A stretch of 64,000 bases of DNA from Streptomyces broussonetiae (GTDB lineage Bacteria; Actinomycetota; Actinomycetes; Streptomycetales; Streptomycetaceae): positions 6,324,001-6,388,000 of the forward strand of contig NZ_CP047020.1 of NCBI RefSeq assembly GCF_009796285.1, written 5' to 3'. Below, piece after piece: positions 1 to 8,488 of the stretch; positions within the stretch are counted from its first letter, which is position 1; each line of letters opens with the position of its first letter. Both the position numbers and the translations under genes were made by a program. The notes beneath the pieces were generated by a model that was not told the origin of the DNA, did no database searches, and worked only from the letters and a program-made list of their open reading frames with translations.

Positions 1-567
1 CCTGTGCCCGCGCCGGAGGACCCGGCGCCGCTCGGGCCGGACGCCGTGCAGTGGGCCCTGCTCCATCCCGCCCCGCACGACCGGCCCCGGATCACCGCCG
101 ACCACCTCGTCCAGCGGGAGGGTAATCCGCTGTTCCGGGTGCGGTACGCCCACGCCCGCGTCCGCTCCGTCAGCCGCAATGCCGCCCGCCTGGGCTTCAC
201 CGCCGAGCCCGGTCCCCTCGAGTCCGGTCCCCTCGAGTCCGGTCCCCTCGAGCCCGTCACGGGCGCCGGTACCCGTACCGATGCCGGCAATGAAGCCGTC
301 GCCGCCTCCCGTGACCTTCTCACCCCCCTGGCCGACCATCCCCGCATCCTCGCCGCGGCCGCCACCCACCGTGCCCCGGACCGGCTTGCCCGGCATCTCG
401 TCACCGTCGCCGATGCCGTGCTGCCCTTTCTGCCCTGCGTGTTGCCCAGCGGCGAGGAGAAACCCTCGGCCGCCCACCGTGCCCGGCTCGCGCTCGCCGA
501 AGCCGCCGGGACGGTGCTGGCCGGCGGCCTGTCCCTGCTCGGTATCGACGCACCCGAACACCTCTGA
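1..567 (+). CDS. ArgS-related DALR anticodon-binding protein, 5' end outside the window
   Basis: Partial coding region, open from the first base; a GTG at 4 is available but is probably internal. The product resembles the C-terminal DALR anticodon-binding domain of arginyl-tRNA synthetase: the motif NPLFRVRYAHARVRSVSRNA near residue 39 matches the ArgS signature around YAHAR. No catalytic HIGH or KMSKS motif is visible. Streptomyces genomes carry an ArgS-related protein of this kind (I recall the name NrtL) directly upstream of lysA, which fits here. The interior contains three tandem GPLES units encoded by a 15-bp repeat. Its role in tRNA binding is inferred from the family and not proven. 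It is followed by lysA after 54 bp, probably in the same operon. Confidence 0.7.
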   Translation, partial: PVPAPEDPAPLGPDAVQWALLHPAPHDRPRITADHLVQREGNPLFRVRYAHARVRSVSRNAARLGFTAEPGPLESGPLESGPLEPVTGAGTRTDAGNEAVAASRDLLTPLADHPRILAAAATHRAPDRLARHLVTVADAVLPFLPCVLPSGEEKPSAAHRARLALAEAAGTVLAGGLSLLGIDAPEHL

Positions 568-621
568 GGCCCCTCGCCGAGGACGCCCCGGAGAGAGACA
601 GAGAGTCTGAGAGCCACCGTC

Positions 622-2013
622 ATGAGCCGTTCCGCCCACCCCGCCGGGCCCCGCCACGCCGACGTCCTGCCCGAGGGGCACTACTCCGCGCCGCCCGCCG
701 ACCTCAACGTCCTCGACCACAAGGTGTGGGCCCAGACCGTCGGGCGCAACGCCGACGGGGTCGTCACCGTCGGCGGAGTCGACGTGGGCCGGCTCGCCGA
801 GGAGTTCGGCACGCCCGCCTACATCCTCGACGAGGCCGACTTCCGGGCCAGGGCGCGTGCCTGGCGCACCGCCTTCGGTCCCGATGCCGATGTCTTCTAC
901 GCCGGAAAGGCCTTCCTCTCGCGTGCCGTCGTGCGGTGGCTCCACGAGGAGGGGCTCAACCTCGATGTGTGCTCGGGCGGGGAGCTGGCGACCGCCCTGT
1001 CCGCCGGCATGCCCGCCGAGCGCATCGCCTTCCACGGCAACAACAAGTCCACGGACGAGATCCGTCGCGCCGTCGAGGCCGGGGTCGGGCGGATCGTGCT
1101 CGACTCCTTCCAGGAGATCGTGCGGGTCGCCCATGTCGCGCAGTCCCTCGGCAAGCGGCAGAGGGTCCAGATCCGGATCACCGTCGGGGTGGAGGCGCAT
1201 ACGCACGAGTTCATCGCGACCGCCCACGAGGACCAGAAGTTCGGGATTCCGCTCGCCGGGGGTCAGGCGGCGGAAGCGGTGCGGCGCGCTCTTCAGCTCG
1301 ACGGGCTCGAGCTGATCGGGATCCACTCCCACATCGGGTCGCAGATCTTCGACATGTCCGGGTTCGAGGTCGCCGCCCATCGTGTGGTCGGACTGCTCAA
1401 GGACATTCGTGACGAGCACGGTGTGGAGCTGCCCGAGATCGATCTGGGAGGCGGGCTCGGCATCGCCTACACCAGTGCCGACGATCCGCGCGAGCCGCAC
1501 GAGATCGCCAAGGCCCTGACCGAGATCGTCACCCGGGAGTGCGAGGCCGCCCGGCTGCGGACGCCTCGGATCTCCGTCGAGCCCGGCCGGGCCGTCGTCG
1601 GGCCGACCGCCTTCACGCTCTACGAGGTCGGCACCGTGAAGCCGCTCGAGGGGCTGCGGACGTATGTGTCGGTCGACGGCGGTATGTCCGACAACATCCG
1701 CACCGCGTTGTACGACGCCGAGTACAGCGTCGCCCTGGTGTCCCGCGCCTCCGACGCCGAGCCGATGCTCGCCCGCGTGGTCGGCAAGCACTGTGAGAGC
1801 GGGGACATCGTGGTCAAGGACGCGTTCCTGCCCGCCGACCTGGCGCCGGGCGATCTCATCGCCGTACCCGCCACCGGTGCCTACTGCCGGTCCATGGCCA
1901 GCAACTACAACCACGTTCTCCGGCCGCCCGTCGTCGCGGTGAAGGACGGCGAGGCCCGGGTGATCGTCCGGCGTGAGACGGAGGAGGACCTTCTGCGTCT
2001 CGACGTCGGTTAG
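622..2013 (+). CDS. lysA: Diaminopimelate decarboxylase LysA
   Basis: Cytosolic PLP enzyme that decarboxylates meso-diaminopimelate to L-lysine, the last step of the pathway. The 463-residue product has the fold-type III alanine-racemase-like barrel, with the PLP lysine K96 in VFYAGKAF, the phosphate-binding GGGLG loop, and the C-terminal HCESGD motif whose Cys391 contributes to the partner active site in the dimer. The N-terminal extension of about 50 residues is usual for actinobacterial LysA. The ATG at 622 was chosen because the upstream frame closes nearby. The gene leads the lysA-hom-thrC-thrB cluster of aspartate-derived amino acids and is followed by a strong hairpin at 2038-2066. Confidence 0.96.
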   Translation: MSRSAHPAGPRHADVLPEGHYSAPPADLNVLDHKVWAQTVGRNADGVVTVGGVDVGRLAEEFGTPAYILDEADFRARARAWRTAFGPDADVFYAGKAFLSRAVVRWLHEEGLNLDVCSGGELATALSAGMPAERIAFHGNNKSTDEIRRAVEAGVGRIVLDSFQEIVRVAHVAQSLGKRQRVQIRITVGVEAHTHEFIATAHEDQKFGIPLAGGQAAEAVRRALQLDGLELIGIHSHIGSQIFDMSGFEVAAHRVVGLLKDIRDEHGVELPEIDLGGGLGIAYTSADDPREPHEIAKALTEIVTRECEAARLRTPRISVEPGRAVVGPTAFTLYEVGTVKPLEGLRTYVSVDGGMSDNIRTALYDAEYSVALVSRASDAEPMLARVVGKHCESGDIVVKDAFLPADLAPGDLIAVPATGAYCRSMASNYNHVLRPPVVAVKDGEARVIVRRETEEDLLRLDVG

Positions 2014-2037
2014 CCAAAAAGAAGCCCCGACGGAAAA

Positions 2038-2066
2038 GGGCTGGAAGATCTCCTGTCTTCCGGCCC
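2038..2066 (+). terminator. Hairpin after lysA
   Basis: GGGC-T-GGAAGA (2038-2048) pairs with TCTTCC-G-GCCC (2056-2066): an 11-bp stem with one G-U pair and a 7-nt loop, 25 bp after the lysA stop. There is no long U tract, as is common for Streptomyces terminators. It probably ends or attenuates lysA transcription before hom. Confidence 0.6.
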
Positions 2067-2084
2067 CGTACAAATGAAATACAT

Positions 2085-2133
2085 GTCTCACGATCCGGAC
2101 CAAGGGTAGAAACTCCCGTCCGGTGAGTGAGAC
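2085..2133 (+). promoter_or_regulatory. Structured RNA element in the hom leader
   Basis: Nested inverted repeats 40 nt before the hom start. GTCTCAC (2085-2091) pairs with GTGAGAC (2127-2133), CCGGAC (2095-2100) with GTCCGG (2118-2123), and GGG (2104-2106) with CCC (2115-2117). The two outer helices are separated by a symmetric GAT/TGA internal loop whose strands would form tandem G-A mismatches, a motif typical of structured RNA. It resembles no riboswitch class that I recognise. It may attenuate or otherwise control hom. Confidence 0.5.
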
Positions 2134-2173
2134 TGGTCCAACCGTAGACGGTATGAGGAAACGAGGTCGGATG

Positions 2174-3463
2174 ATGCGTACGCGTCCGCTGAAGGTGGCG
2201 CTGCTGGGCTGTGGGGTTGTCGGCTCAGAGGTGGCGCGCATCATGACGACGCACGCCGACGACCTCGCCCAGAGGATCGGCGCCCCGGTGGAACTGACCG
2301 GGGTGGCCGTACGCCGCCCGAGCAGGGTGCGTGAGGGCATCGACCCCGGCCTCGTCACCACCGATGCCACCGCTCTCGTCAAACGCGGGGACATCGACGT
2401 CGTGGTCGAGGTGATCGGCGGGATCGAGCCCGCCCGGTCCCTCATCACCACCGCCTTCGAGCACGGCGCCTCGGTCGTCTCCGCCAACAAGGCGCTGCTC
2501 GCCCAGGACGGGGCAGCCCTGCACGCCGTCGCCGAGGAGCACGGCCGGGACCTGTACTACGAGGCCGCCGTCGCCGGTGCCATCCCGCTGATCCGCCCGC
2601 TGCGCGAGTCCCTCGCCGGGGACAAGGTCAACCGGGTGCTCGGCATCGTCAACGGCACCACCAACTTCATCCTCGACAAGATGGACTCCACGGGGGCGGG
2701 GTACCAGGAGGCGCTCGACGAGGCCACCGCGCTCGGGTACGCCGAAGCGGACCCGACCGCCGACGTCGAGGCGTTCGACGCCGCCGCCAAGGCCGCCATC
2801 CTCGCCGGGATCGCCTTCCACACGCGCGTGCGTCTCGACGACGTCTACCGCGAGGGCATGACCGAGGTGACGGCAGCCGACTTCGCCTCCGCCAAGGAGA
2901 TGGGCTGCACCATCAAGCTGCTCGCCATCTGCGAGCGGGCCGCTGACGGGGGCTCCGTCACCGCGCGCGTGCACCCCGCCATGATTCCGCTGAGCCACCC
3001 GCTCGCCTCCGTGCGCGGCGCGTACAACGCCGTCTTCGTGGAGTCCGACGCCGCCGGCCAGCTCATGTTCTACGGCCCCGGTGCGGGCGGCGCCCCCACC
3101 GCCTCCGCCGTGCTCGGCGACCTCGTCGCCGTCTGCCGCAACCGGCTCAACGGCGCAACGGGGCCCGGTGAGTCGGCGTACGCCGCCCTGCCCGTCTCGC
3201 CCATGGGCGAGGTCGTCACGCGCTACCACATCAGCCTCGACGTGGCGGACAAGCCGGGCGTGCTCGCCCAGGTCGCCACCGTCTTCGCCGAGCACGGCGT
3301 CTCGATCGACACCGTTCGGCAGCAGGGCAAGGACGGCGAGGCCTCCCTCGTCGTCGTCACCCATCGGGCGTCCGACGCCTCCCTGTCCGGGACCGTCGAG
3401 GCGCTGCGCAAGCTCGACACCGTGCGGGGTGTCGCCAGCATCATGCGGGTTGAAGGAGAGTAA
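2174..3463 (+). CDS. hom: Homoserine dehydrogenase
   Basis: NAD(P)H-dependent reduction of aspartate semialdehyde to homoserine, the branch to threonine and methionine. The start at ATG 2174 (429 residues) is preferred over an in-frame GTG at 2123 because GAGG at 2163-2166 sits 7 nt upstream and the protein then begins MRTRPLKVALLGCGVVGSEV, a Rossmann glycine motif at the very N terminus as in the family. The catalytic domain follows. A C-terminal ACT domain (about 350-429, motif KPGVLAQVATVFAEHGVS) is the likely site of threonine feedback inhibition. Only 6 bp separate it from thrC, so the two are co-transcribed. Confidence 0.95.
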   Translation: MRTRPLKVALLGCGVVGSEVARIMTTHADDLAQRIGAPVELTGVAVRRPSRVREGIDPGLVTTDATALVKRGDIDVVVEVIGGIEPARSLITTAFEHGASVVSANKALLAQDGAALHAVAEEHGRDLYYEAAVAGAIPLIRPLRESLAGDKVNRVLGIVNGTTNFILDKMDSTGAGYQEALDEATALGYAEADPTADVEAFDAAAKAAILAGIAFHTRVRLDDVYREGMTEVTAADFASAKEMGCTIKLLAICERAADGGSVTARVHPAMIPLSHPLASVRGAYNAVFVESDAAGQLMFYGPGAGGAPTASAVLGDLVAVCRNRLNGATGPGESAYAALPVSPMGEVVTRYHISLDVADKPGVLAQVATVFAEHGVSIDTVRQQGKDGEASLVVVTHRASDASLSGTVEALRKLDTVRGVASIMRVEGE

Positions 3464-3469
3464 CCAGCA

Positions 3470-4528
3470 ATGACCCACCAGTGGCGCGGAATCATCGAGG
3501 AGTACCGGGACAGGCTGCCGGTGTCCGACACCACGCCGGTCGTGACGCTCCGCGAGGGCGGCACGCCCCTCGTGCCTGCGCAGGTGCTCTCCGAGCGCAC
3601 GGGCTGCGAGGTCCACCTCAAGGTCGAGGGTGCCAACCCCACCGGGTCCTTCAAGGACCGCGGCATGACCATGGCCATCTCCAAGGCGAAGGAGGCAGGG
3701 GCGAAGGCCGTCATCTGTGCCTCCACGGGCAACACCTCCGCCTCGGCGGCCGCCTATGCGGTACGCGCGGGCATGGTGTCGGCCGTCCTCGTGCCGCAGG
3801 GCAAGATCGCCCTCGGCAAGATGGGCCAGGCCCTCGTGCACGGAGCGAAGATCCTCCAGGTCGACGGCAACTTCGACGACTGCCTCACCCTCGCGCGCGA
3901 CCTGAGCGAGAACTACCCGGTGGCGCTGGTCAATTCGGTCAACCCGGTGCGTATCGAGGGCCAGAAGACCGCCTCCTTCGAGATCGTGGACATGCTCGGC
4001 GACGCACCCGACATCCACGTCCTGCCGGTCGGCAACGCGGGCAACATCACGGCCTACTGGAAGGGCTACAAGGAGTACGCCGCCGACGGCATCGCCTCGG
4101 GGACTCCTCGCATGTGGGGCTTCCAGGCCTCGGGCAGTGCCCCGATCGTGCGCGGAGAGGTGGTCAAGGATCCCTCGACCATCGCCACCGCCATCCGTAT
4201 CGGCAACCCGGCCTCCTGGCAGTACGCACTGCAGGCCCGCGACGAGTCCGGCGGCGCCATCGACGAGGTGACGGACCGTGAAATCCTGCGCGCCTACCGG
4301 CTGTTGGCCGCGCAGGAGGGTGTCTTCGTGGAGCCCGCCTCCGCGGCTTCCGTGGCCGGTCTGCTCAAGGCCGCCGAGCAGGGCAGGGTCGACCCGGGCC
4401 AGACGATCGTGTGTACGGTCACCGGCAACGGTCTCAAGGACCCGGACTGGGCCGTCGCCGGCGCCCCGCAGCCGGTCACCGTCCCGGTCGACGCGGCCAC
4501 CGCGGCCGAGCGCCTCGGTCTGGCCTGA
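3470..4528 (+). CDS. thrC: Threonine synthase
   Basis: PLP-dependent beta/gamma replacement of O-phosphohomoserine to threonine. The 352-residue protein has the fold-type II PLP lysine K62 in NPTGSFKDRG and a glycine-rich phosphate site around GNAGN. The size and lack of an N-terminal extension fit the short bacterial class. The start ATG 3470 is preceded by GGAGAG lying across the hom stop codon, so translation is likely coupled. It is downstream of hom and upstream of thrB, completing the threonine branch. Confidence 0.95.
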   Translation: MTHQWRGIIEEYRDRLPVSDTTPVVTLREGGTPLVPAQVLSERTGCEVHLKVEGANPTGSFKDRGMTMAISKAKEAGAKAVICASTGNTSASAAAYAVRAGMVSAVLVPQGKIALGKMGQALVHGAKILQVDGNFDDCLTLARDLSENYPVALVNSVNPVRIEGQKTASFEIVDMLGDAPDIHVLPVGNAGNITAYWKGYKEYAADGIASGTPRMWGFQASGSAPIVRGEVVKDPSTIATAIRIGNPASWQYALQARDESGGAIDEVTDREILRAYRLLAAQEGVFVEPASAASVAGLLKAAEQGRVDPGQTIVCTVTGNGLKDPDWAVAGAPQPVTVPVDAATAAERLGLA

Positions 4529-4570
4529 GCGCGCCCGACCCGCCCGATCCCGGGAAACCCCTGACAGGGT

Positions 4571-4610
4571 GCACAGGGGGCTTACGACACGCATCGTGCG
4601 CCTCCTGTGC
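4571..4610 (+). terminator. Hairpin after thrC
   Basis: GCACAGGGGG (4571-4580) and CCTCCTGTGC (4601-4610) form a 10-bp stem with one G-U pair. An inner CACG/CGTG helix lies at 4588-4598. It starts 42 bp after the thrC stop with no U tract. It may be a terminator or attenuator separating thrB from hom-thrC. Confidence 0.55.
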
Positions 4611-4749
4611 GCCCTATGTCGCCACAGAACCTTCCTTCGATAGGCTGTACTGAACCCGTCCACCGCATATGCCCAGGCGTGTGGCACGGCGCCGCACCGT
4701 CTCCGCGGCCCGACGGGTCTTCGTACGTCATCGGATGTCCACCGAACAT

Positions 4750-4789
4750 CGGTCGAATGTCCATCGAGTCCTTCGAACTCGTTCGACCG
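4750..4789 (+). promoter_or_regulatory. Hairpin in the thrB leader
   Basis: CGGTCGAA (4750-4757) pairs with TTCGACCG (4782-4789), and CGAGT (4765-4769) with ACTCG (4777-4781). A 7-nt bulge lies on the left strand and a 7-nt loop at the tip. The element ends 12 nt before the AAGGAGA ribosome binding site (4801-4807) of thrB, a position suited to control of translation or elongation. Confidence 0.45.
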
Positions 4790-4818
4790 TCACGCAGCTC
4801 AAGGAGAGTCAACGAGCG

Positions 4819-5736
4819 ATGGCCGGTCCAGCGTTCCGCGCCGCCGCCGTCCGGGTGCGCGTTCCCGCCACCAGCGCCAATCTCGGGCCGGGCTTCGACG
4901 CCCTCGGCCTTGCGCTGGGGCTCTACGACGACGTGGTCGTCCGGGTGGCCGACTCCGGGCTGCACATCGACATCGCGGGCGAGGGCAGCGAGACCCTCCC
5001 GCGTGACGAGAGCCATCTCCTCGTCCGCTCGATGCGTACCGCCTTCGATCTGCTGGGCGGACAGCCCCGTGGGCTGGAAATCGTCTGCGCCAACCGCATC
5101 CCGCACGGCCGTGGCCTGGGCTCCTCCTCCGCCGCCATCTGTGCCGGCATCGTCGCCGCCCGCGCCGTGACCATAGGCGGGGAGGCCAGGCTCGACGACA
5201 CCGCCCTGCTGGAGCTGGCCACCGAGATCGAGGGCCACCCGGACAACGTGGCCGCCTGTCTGCTCGGCGGTTTCACCCTGTCCTGGATGGAGTCCGGCGC
5301 CGCCCGGGCGATCAGGATGGACCCCGATGATTCCATCGTTCCGGTGGTTTTCGTCCCCGGAAAGCCGGTCCTGACCGAGACCGCCCGCGGCCTGCTCCCG
5401 CGCTCCGTGCCGCACGTGGACGCCGCCGCCAACGCGGGCCGTGCCGCCCTGCTCGTCGAGGCCCTGACCAGACGCCCCGAGCTGCTGCTGCCCGCCACCG
5501 AGGACCGCCTTCACCAGGAGTACCGCGCCCCGGCCATGCCGGAGAGCGCCGCGCTGGTGGAGCGGCTGCGCGCCGACGGCATCCCGGCCGTCATCTCGGG
5601 CGCCGGGCCCACCGTCATGGCCCTGGCCGACACCGACAGCGCCGACAAGGTCTCTCACCTCGCGGGTGAGGGCTGGGCAGCCAACCGGCTGGACCTGGAC
5701 GTGCAGGGAGCGAGCGTGCTGCCGCTTGCGACCTGA
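4819..5736 (+). CDS. thrB: Homoserine kinase
   Basis: GHMP-family kinase that phosphorylates homoserine using ATP, feeding threonine synthase. The 305-residue product starts at ATG 4819 after AAGGAGA (4801-4807). Longer in-frame starts from 4669 would add an Arg-rich stretch with no family resemblance. The substrate-binding motif PATSANLGPGFDALG lies at residues 16-30 and the ATP loop PHGRGLGSSSAA at 95-106. A C-terminal GAGPTVMAL motif completes the fold. It is separated from thrC by a 290-bp leader with two hairpins, so it may have its own control. Confidence 0.95.
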   Translation: MAGPAFRAAAVRVRVPATSANLGPGFDALGLALGLYDDVVVRVADSGLHIDIAGEGSETLPRDESHLLVRSMRTAFDLLGGQPRGLEIVCANRIPHGRGLGSSSAAICAGIVAARAVTIGGEARLDDTALLELATEIEGHPDNVAACLLGGFTLSWMESGAARAIRMDPDDSIVPVVFVPGKPVLTETARGLLPRSVPHVDAAANAGRAALLVEALTRRPELLLPATEDRLHQEYRAPAMPESAALVERLRADGIPAVISGAGPTVMALADTDSADKVSHLAGEGWAANRLDLDVQGASVLPLAT

Positions 5737-6139
5737 CACCCGGTTGCCGGATTTGGAGAGGGGGAATGTTTGTTGGATCCGGTAGTGTTAACCTCAAGTC
5801 TGCACCCGACCCCACCATGGCGAGGTGCCTCGTGTCCCCGTCCGGGACAGACATTCTTCCGGGAGCCTCCCACGCCACTCCGTGTTCCTTGCTTCGTACC
5901 TGGGCAGTACGTCGTATGTGGGCATTGAGCGGGCCGCCGGGCACGCTTCGGAACAGGTGCTACCACGCCACGTGACACTGGGTGCCACGGCTCGCGGAAG
6001 CGCCATCACCGCACATTTCTTCCGCCGCTTTGGCGGACCACCGCCCCGGCGCGGTTCACAGAAGACAGGACCGTAGCCGGACAGCACAACCGGTCGCCGA
6101 GCCAGACAGGCCGACGTCCGCTCCAGGGAAGGACCCTTC
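5737..6139. other. Long leader of rho without a convincing gene
   Basis: A 403-bp non-coding stretch between thrB and rho. A short hairpin TCCGCC-gcttt-GGCGGA lies at 6021-6037. An AT-richer patch (TAGTGTTAACC at 5783-5793) could hold a -10 box, but no -35 at normal spacing is clear. A 69-codon frame from ATG 5766 follows a purine-rich stretch but looks non-coding. Rho genes often have long autoregulated leaders, and that is a reasonable inference here. Confidence 0.4.
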
Positions 6140-8122
6140 GTGAGCGACACCACCGATCTGATGGGCGCACGTGTCGAGGAGACCGCTGCCGCGCCCGCCA
6201 CGGACGCCTCCGCGCCTGCCACCGGTGCCGGCTCCCGGCGGCGCCGCGGTACCGGCCTCGAGGGCATGGTGCTGGCCGAGTTGCAGCAGGTCGCCTCGGG
6301 CCTGGGCATCAGGGGCACCGCGCGGATGCGCAAGAGCCAGCTGATCGAGGTCATCAAGGAGGCGCAGGCCGCCGGGGGCGCCGCCCCCAAGGCAGCGTCT
6401 TCCCCCGCCGGGGACGCCGCTGAGACCAAGCCCAAGCGCCGCGCCACCTCCAAGGCCCGTACGGGTGAGGCCGCCGCCGACGCCGAGAAGAAGGCCGAGG
6501 CTCCGGCCGACAAGGCCGCGGCCCAGCAGCAGATCGAGATCCCCGGTCAGCCGGCCTCCGACGATGCGCCGACCGAGCGCCGTCGCCGCCGTGCCACCGC
6601 CGAGGCCGGCAGCCCCTCCGCGAGCAGCGCCGAGACCGTCGCCGCCGAGGCCAAGGCCGAGGCGCCCGCCCAGCAGCCGCAGGCGCAGGGCGAGGCGAGG
6701 GGTGACGCCGGTGACGGCGAGGGCCGTGGCCGCCGCGACCGCCGCGAGCGCGGCCGGGACCGGGACCGCCGGGGCAAGGGCGACGACCAGCAGGGCGGCC
6801 AGCGTCAGCAGCAGGGCGGCCAGCAGCAGGGCGGCGGCCGGCAGGACCGCCAGCGCGACAACGGCCCGCAGGACGACGACGACTTCGAGGGTGGCCGCCG
6901 TGGCCGTCGCGGGCGCTACCGCGACCGCCGTGGCCGCCGTGGCCGTGACGAGATGGGTGTCGAGCCGCAGCTCGCCGAGGACGACGTCCTGATCCCCGTC
7001 GCGGGCATCCTGGACATCCTCGACAACTACGCCTTCATCCGGACCTCCGGCTACCTCCCGGGTCCGAACGACGTGTACGTCTCCCTCGCCCAGGTCCGCA
7101 AGAACGGCCTGCGCAAGGGTGACCACGTCACCGGTGCGGTCCGTCAGCCGAAGGAGGGCGAGCGCCGCGAGAAGTTCAACGCCCTCGTCCGTCTGGACTC
7201 CGTCAACGGCATGGCGCCCGAACACGGCCGTGGCCGCCCGGAGTTCAACAAGCTGACCCCGCTCTACCCGCAGGACCGGCTCCGTCTGGAGACCGACCCG
7301 GGCGTGCTCACCACCCGCATCATCGACCTCGTCTCGCCGATCGGTAAGGGGCAGCGCGGTCTGATCGTGGCCCCGCCGAAGACCGGCAAGACCATGATCA
7401 TGCAGGCGATCGCCAACGCGATCACGCACAACAACCCCGAGTGCCACCTGATGGTCGTCCTCGTCGACGAGCGTCCGGAAGAGGTCACCGACATGCAGCG
7501 GTCGGTCAAGGGCGAGGTCATCTCCTCGACCTTCGACCGCCCGGCCGAGGACCACACCACGGTCGCCGAGCTGGCCATCGAGCGCGCCAAGCGCCTGGTC
7601 GAGCTGGGCCACGACGTGGTCGTCCTGCTCGACTCCATCACGCGTCTGGGCCGTGCCTACAACCTGGCGGCGCCGGCCTCCGGCCGCATCCTGTCCGGTG
7701 GTGTCGACTCGACCGCGCTGTACCCGCCCAAGCGGTTCTTCGGTGCGGCGCGCAACATCGAGGACGGCGGCTCGCTGACCATCCTGGCCACGGCTCTCGT
7801 GGACACCGGGTCCCGCATGGACGAGGTGATCTTCGAGGAGTTCAAGGGCACGGGCAACATGGAGCTGAAGCTCGACCGCAAGCTCGCGGACAAGCGGATC
7901 TTCCCGGCCGTGGACGTGGACGCCTCCGGCACCCGTAAGGAAGAGATCCTGCTCGGTGCCGAGGAGCTGGGCATCGTCTGGAAGCTGCGCCGCGTGCTGC
8001 ACGCGCTCGACCAGCAGCAGGCGATCGAGCTGCTGCTCGACAAGATGAAGCAGACCAAGTCGAACGTCGAGTTCCTGATGCAGATCCAGAAGACGACGCC
8101 GACGCCGGGCAACGGCGACTAG
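6140..8122 (+). CDS. rho: Transcription termination factor Rho
   Basis: Hexameric RNA-dependent ATPase that terminates transcription. The 660-residue protein has a Rho-N-type segment (about 38-72), a large low-complexity insert rich in Arg, Gly, Gln and Ala (about 75-275) typical of actinobacterial Rho, and the cold-shock-like RNA-binding domain (NYAFIRTSGYLPGPNDVYVS). The ATPase core carries Walker A APPKTGKT with K417 and Walker B VVVLLDSITRLGRAYN. The start is GTG 6140 after GGAAGGA (6126-6132). A strong terminator follows at 8153-8190. The insert probably adds nonspecific RNA binding, as reported for other high-GC Rho proteins. Confidence 0.97.
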   Translation: MSDTTDLMGARVEETAAAPATDASAPATGAGSRRRRGTGLEGMVLAELQQVASGLGIRGTARMRKSQLIEVIKEAQAAGGAAPKAASSPAGDAAETKPKRRATSKARTGEAAADAEKKAEAPADKAAAQQQIEIPGQPASDDAPTERRRRRATAEAGSPSASSAETVAAEAKAEAPAQQPQAQGEARGDAGDGEGRGRRDRRERGRDRDRRGKGDDQQGGQRQQQGGQQQGGGRQDRQRDNGPQDDDDFEGGRRGRRGRYRDRRGRRGRDEMGVEPQLAEDDVLIPVAGILDILDNYAFIRTSGYLPGPNDVYVSLAQVRKNGLRKGDHVTGAVRQPKEGERREKFNALVRLDSVNGMAPEHGRGRPEFNKLTPLYPQDRLRLETDPGVLTTRIIDLVSPIGKGQRGLIVAPPKTGKTMIMQAIANAITHNNPECHLMVVLVDERPEEVTDMQRSVKGEVISSTFDRPAEDHTTVAELAIERAKRLVELGHDVVVLLDSITRLGRAYNLAAPASGRILSGGVDSTALYPPKRFFGAARNIEDGGSLTILATALVDTGSRMDEVIFEEFKGTGNMELKLDRKLADKRIFPAVDVDASGTRKEEILLGAEELGIVWKLRRVLHALDQQQAIELLLDKMKQTKSNVEFLMQIQKTTPTPGNGD

Positions 8123-8152
8123 TCGCAAGGGACTTCATCCAGAGGTTCACCG

Positions 8153-8190
8153 GGGCCGCCCCCTGTCCGTCAGCGACGGGGGGCGGTCCT
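8153..8190 (+). terminator. Intrinsic terminator after rho
   Basis: GGGCCGCCCCC (8153-8163) pairs with GGGGGCGGTCC (8179-8189), an 11-bp stem with one G-U pair, followed directly by TTT. It lies 30 bp after the rho stop. Confidence 0.85.
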
Positions 8191-8488
8191 TTGGCACATC
8201 TGCACAAGCACACCGGAAAGGCCACAAGCGAGATCTTTGCCACAAGAGTTGCCTTAGGTACCGGTTTCCAGGCGTACCGCATCCGGGGTTGAACCCGCAG
8301 GTCAGCGAGGCGACCCTCGCACGGTCGACTACACACGGTGTCCATCGCCGCACGGGAGGAGCACTTAGCGTTGTGCAACTCTTTCCCGAGTTTCTCCGTC
8401 TGACCGTACGGAGCGACGATGGAGCGGTCACGACCGTTCCCGACCCTGAAAGCAGGGGGTAAGCCGACCGACGAGACCTAGGAGCGAT
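8191..8488. other. Intergenic region before the LCP gene
   Basis: About 300 bp with no gene (the whole rho-LCP gap, including the terminator, is 366 bp). It holds a near-perfect palindrome AGCGGTC-AC-GACCGTT at 8423-8438, about 50 bp before the LCP start, which could be an operator for a cell-envelope regulator. No clear promoter hexamers were found. Confidence 0.35.

Noticed and set aside
2225..4687. 820-codon open frame on the minus strand
   Set aside because: Antisense to hom and thrC, which are unmistakable genes.
5766..5975. 69-codon ORF in the rho leader with a purine-rich stretch before its ATG
   Set aside because: No family resemblance and unlike local coding composition; kept only as part of the leader description.
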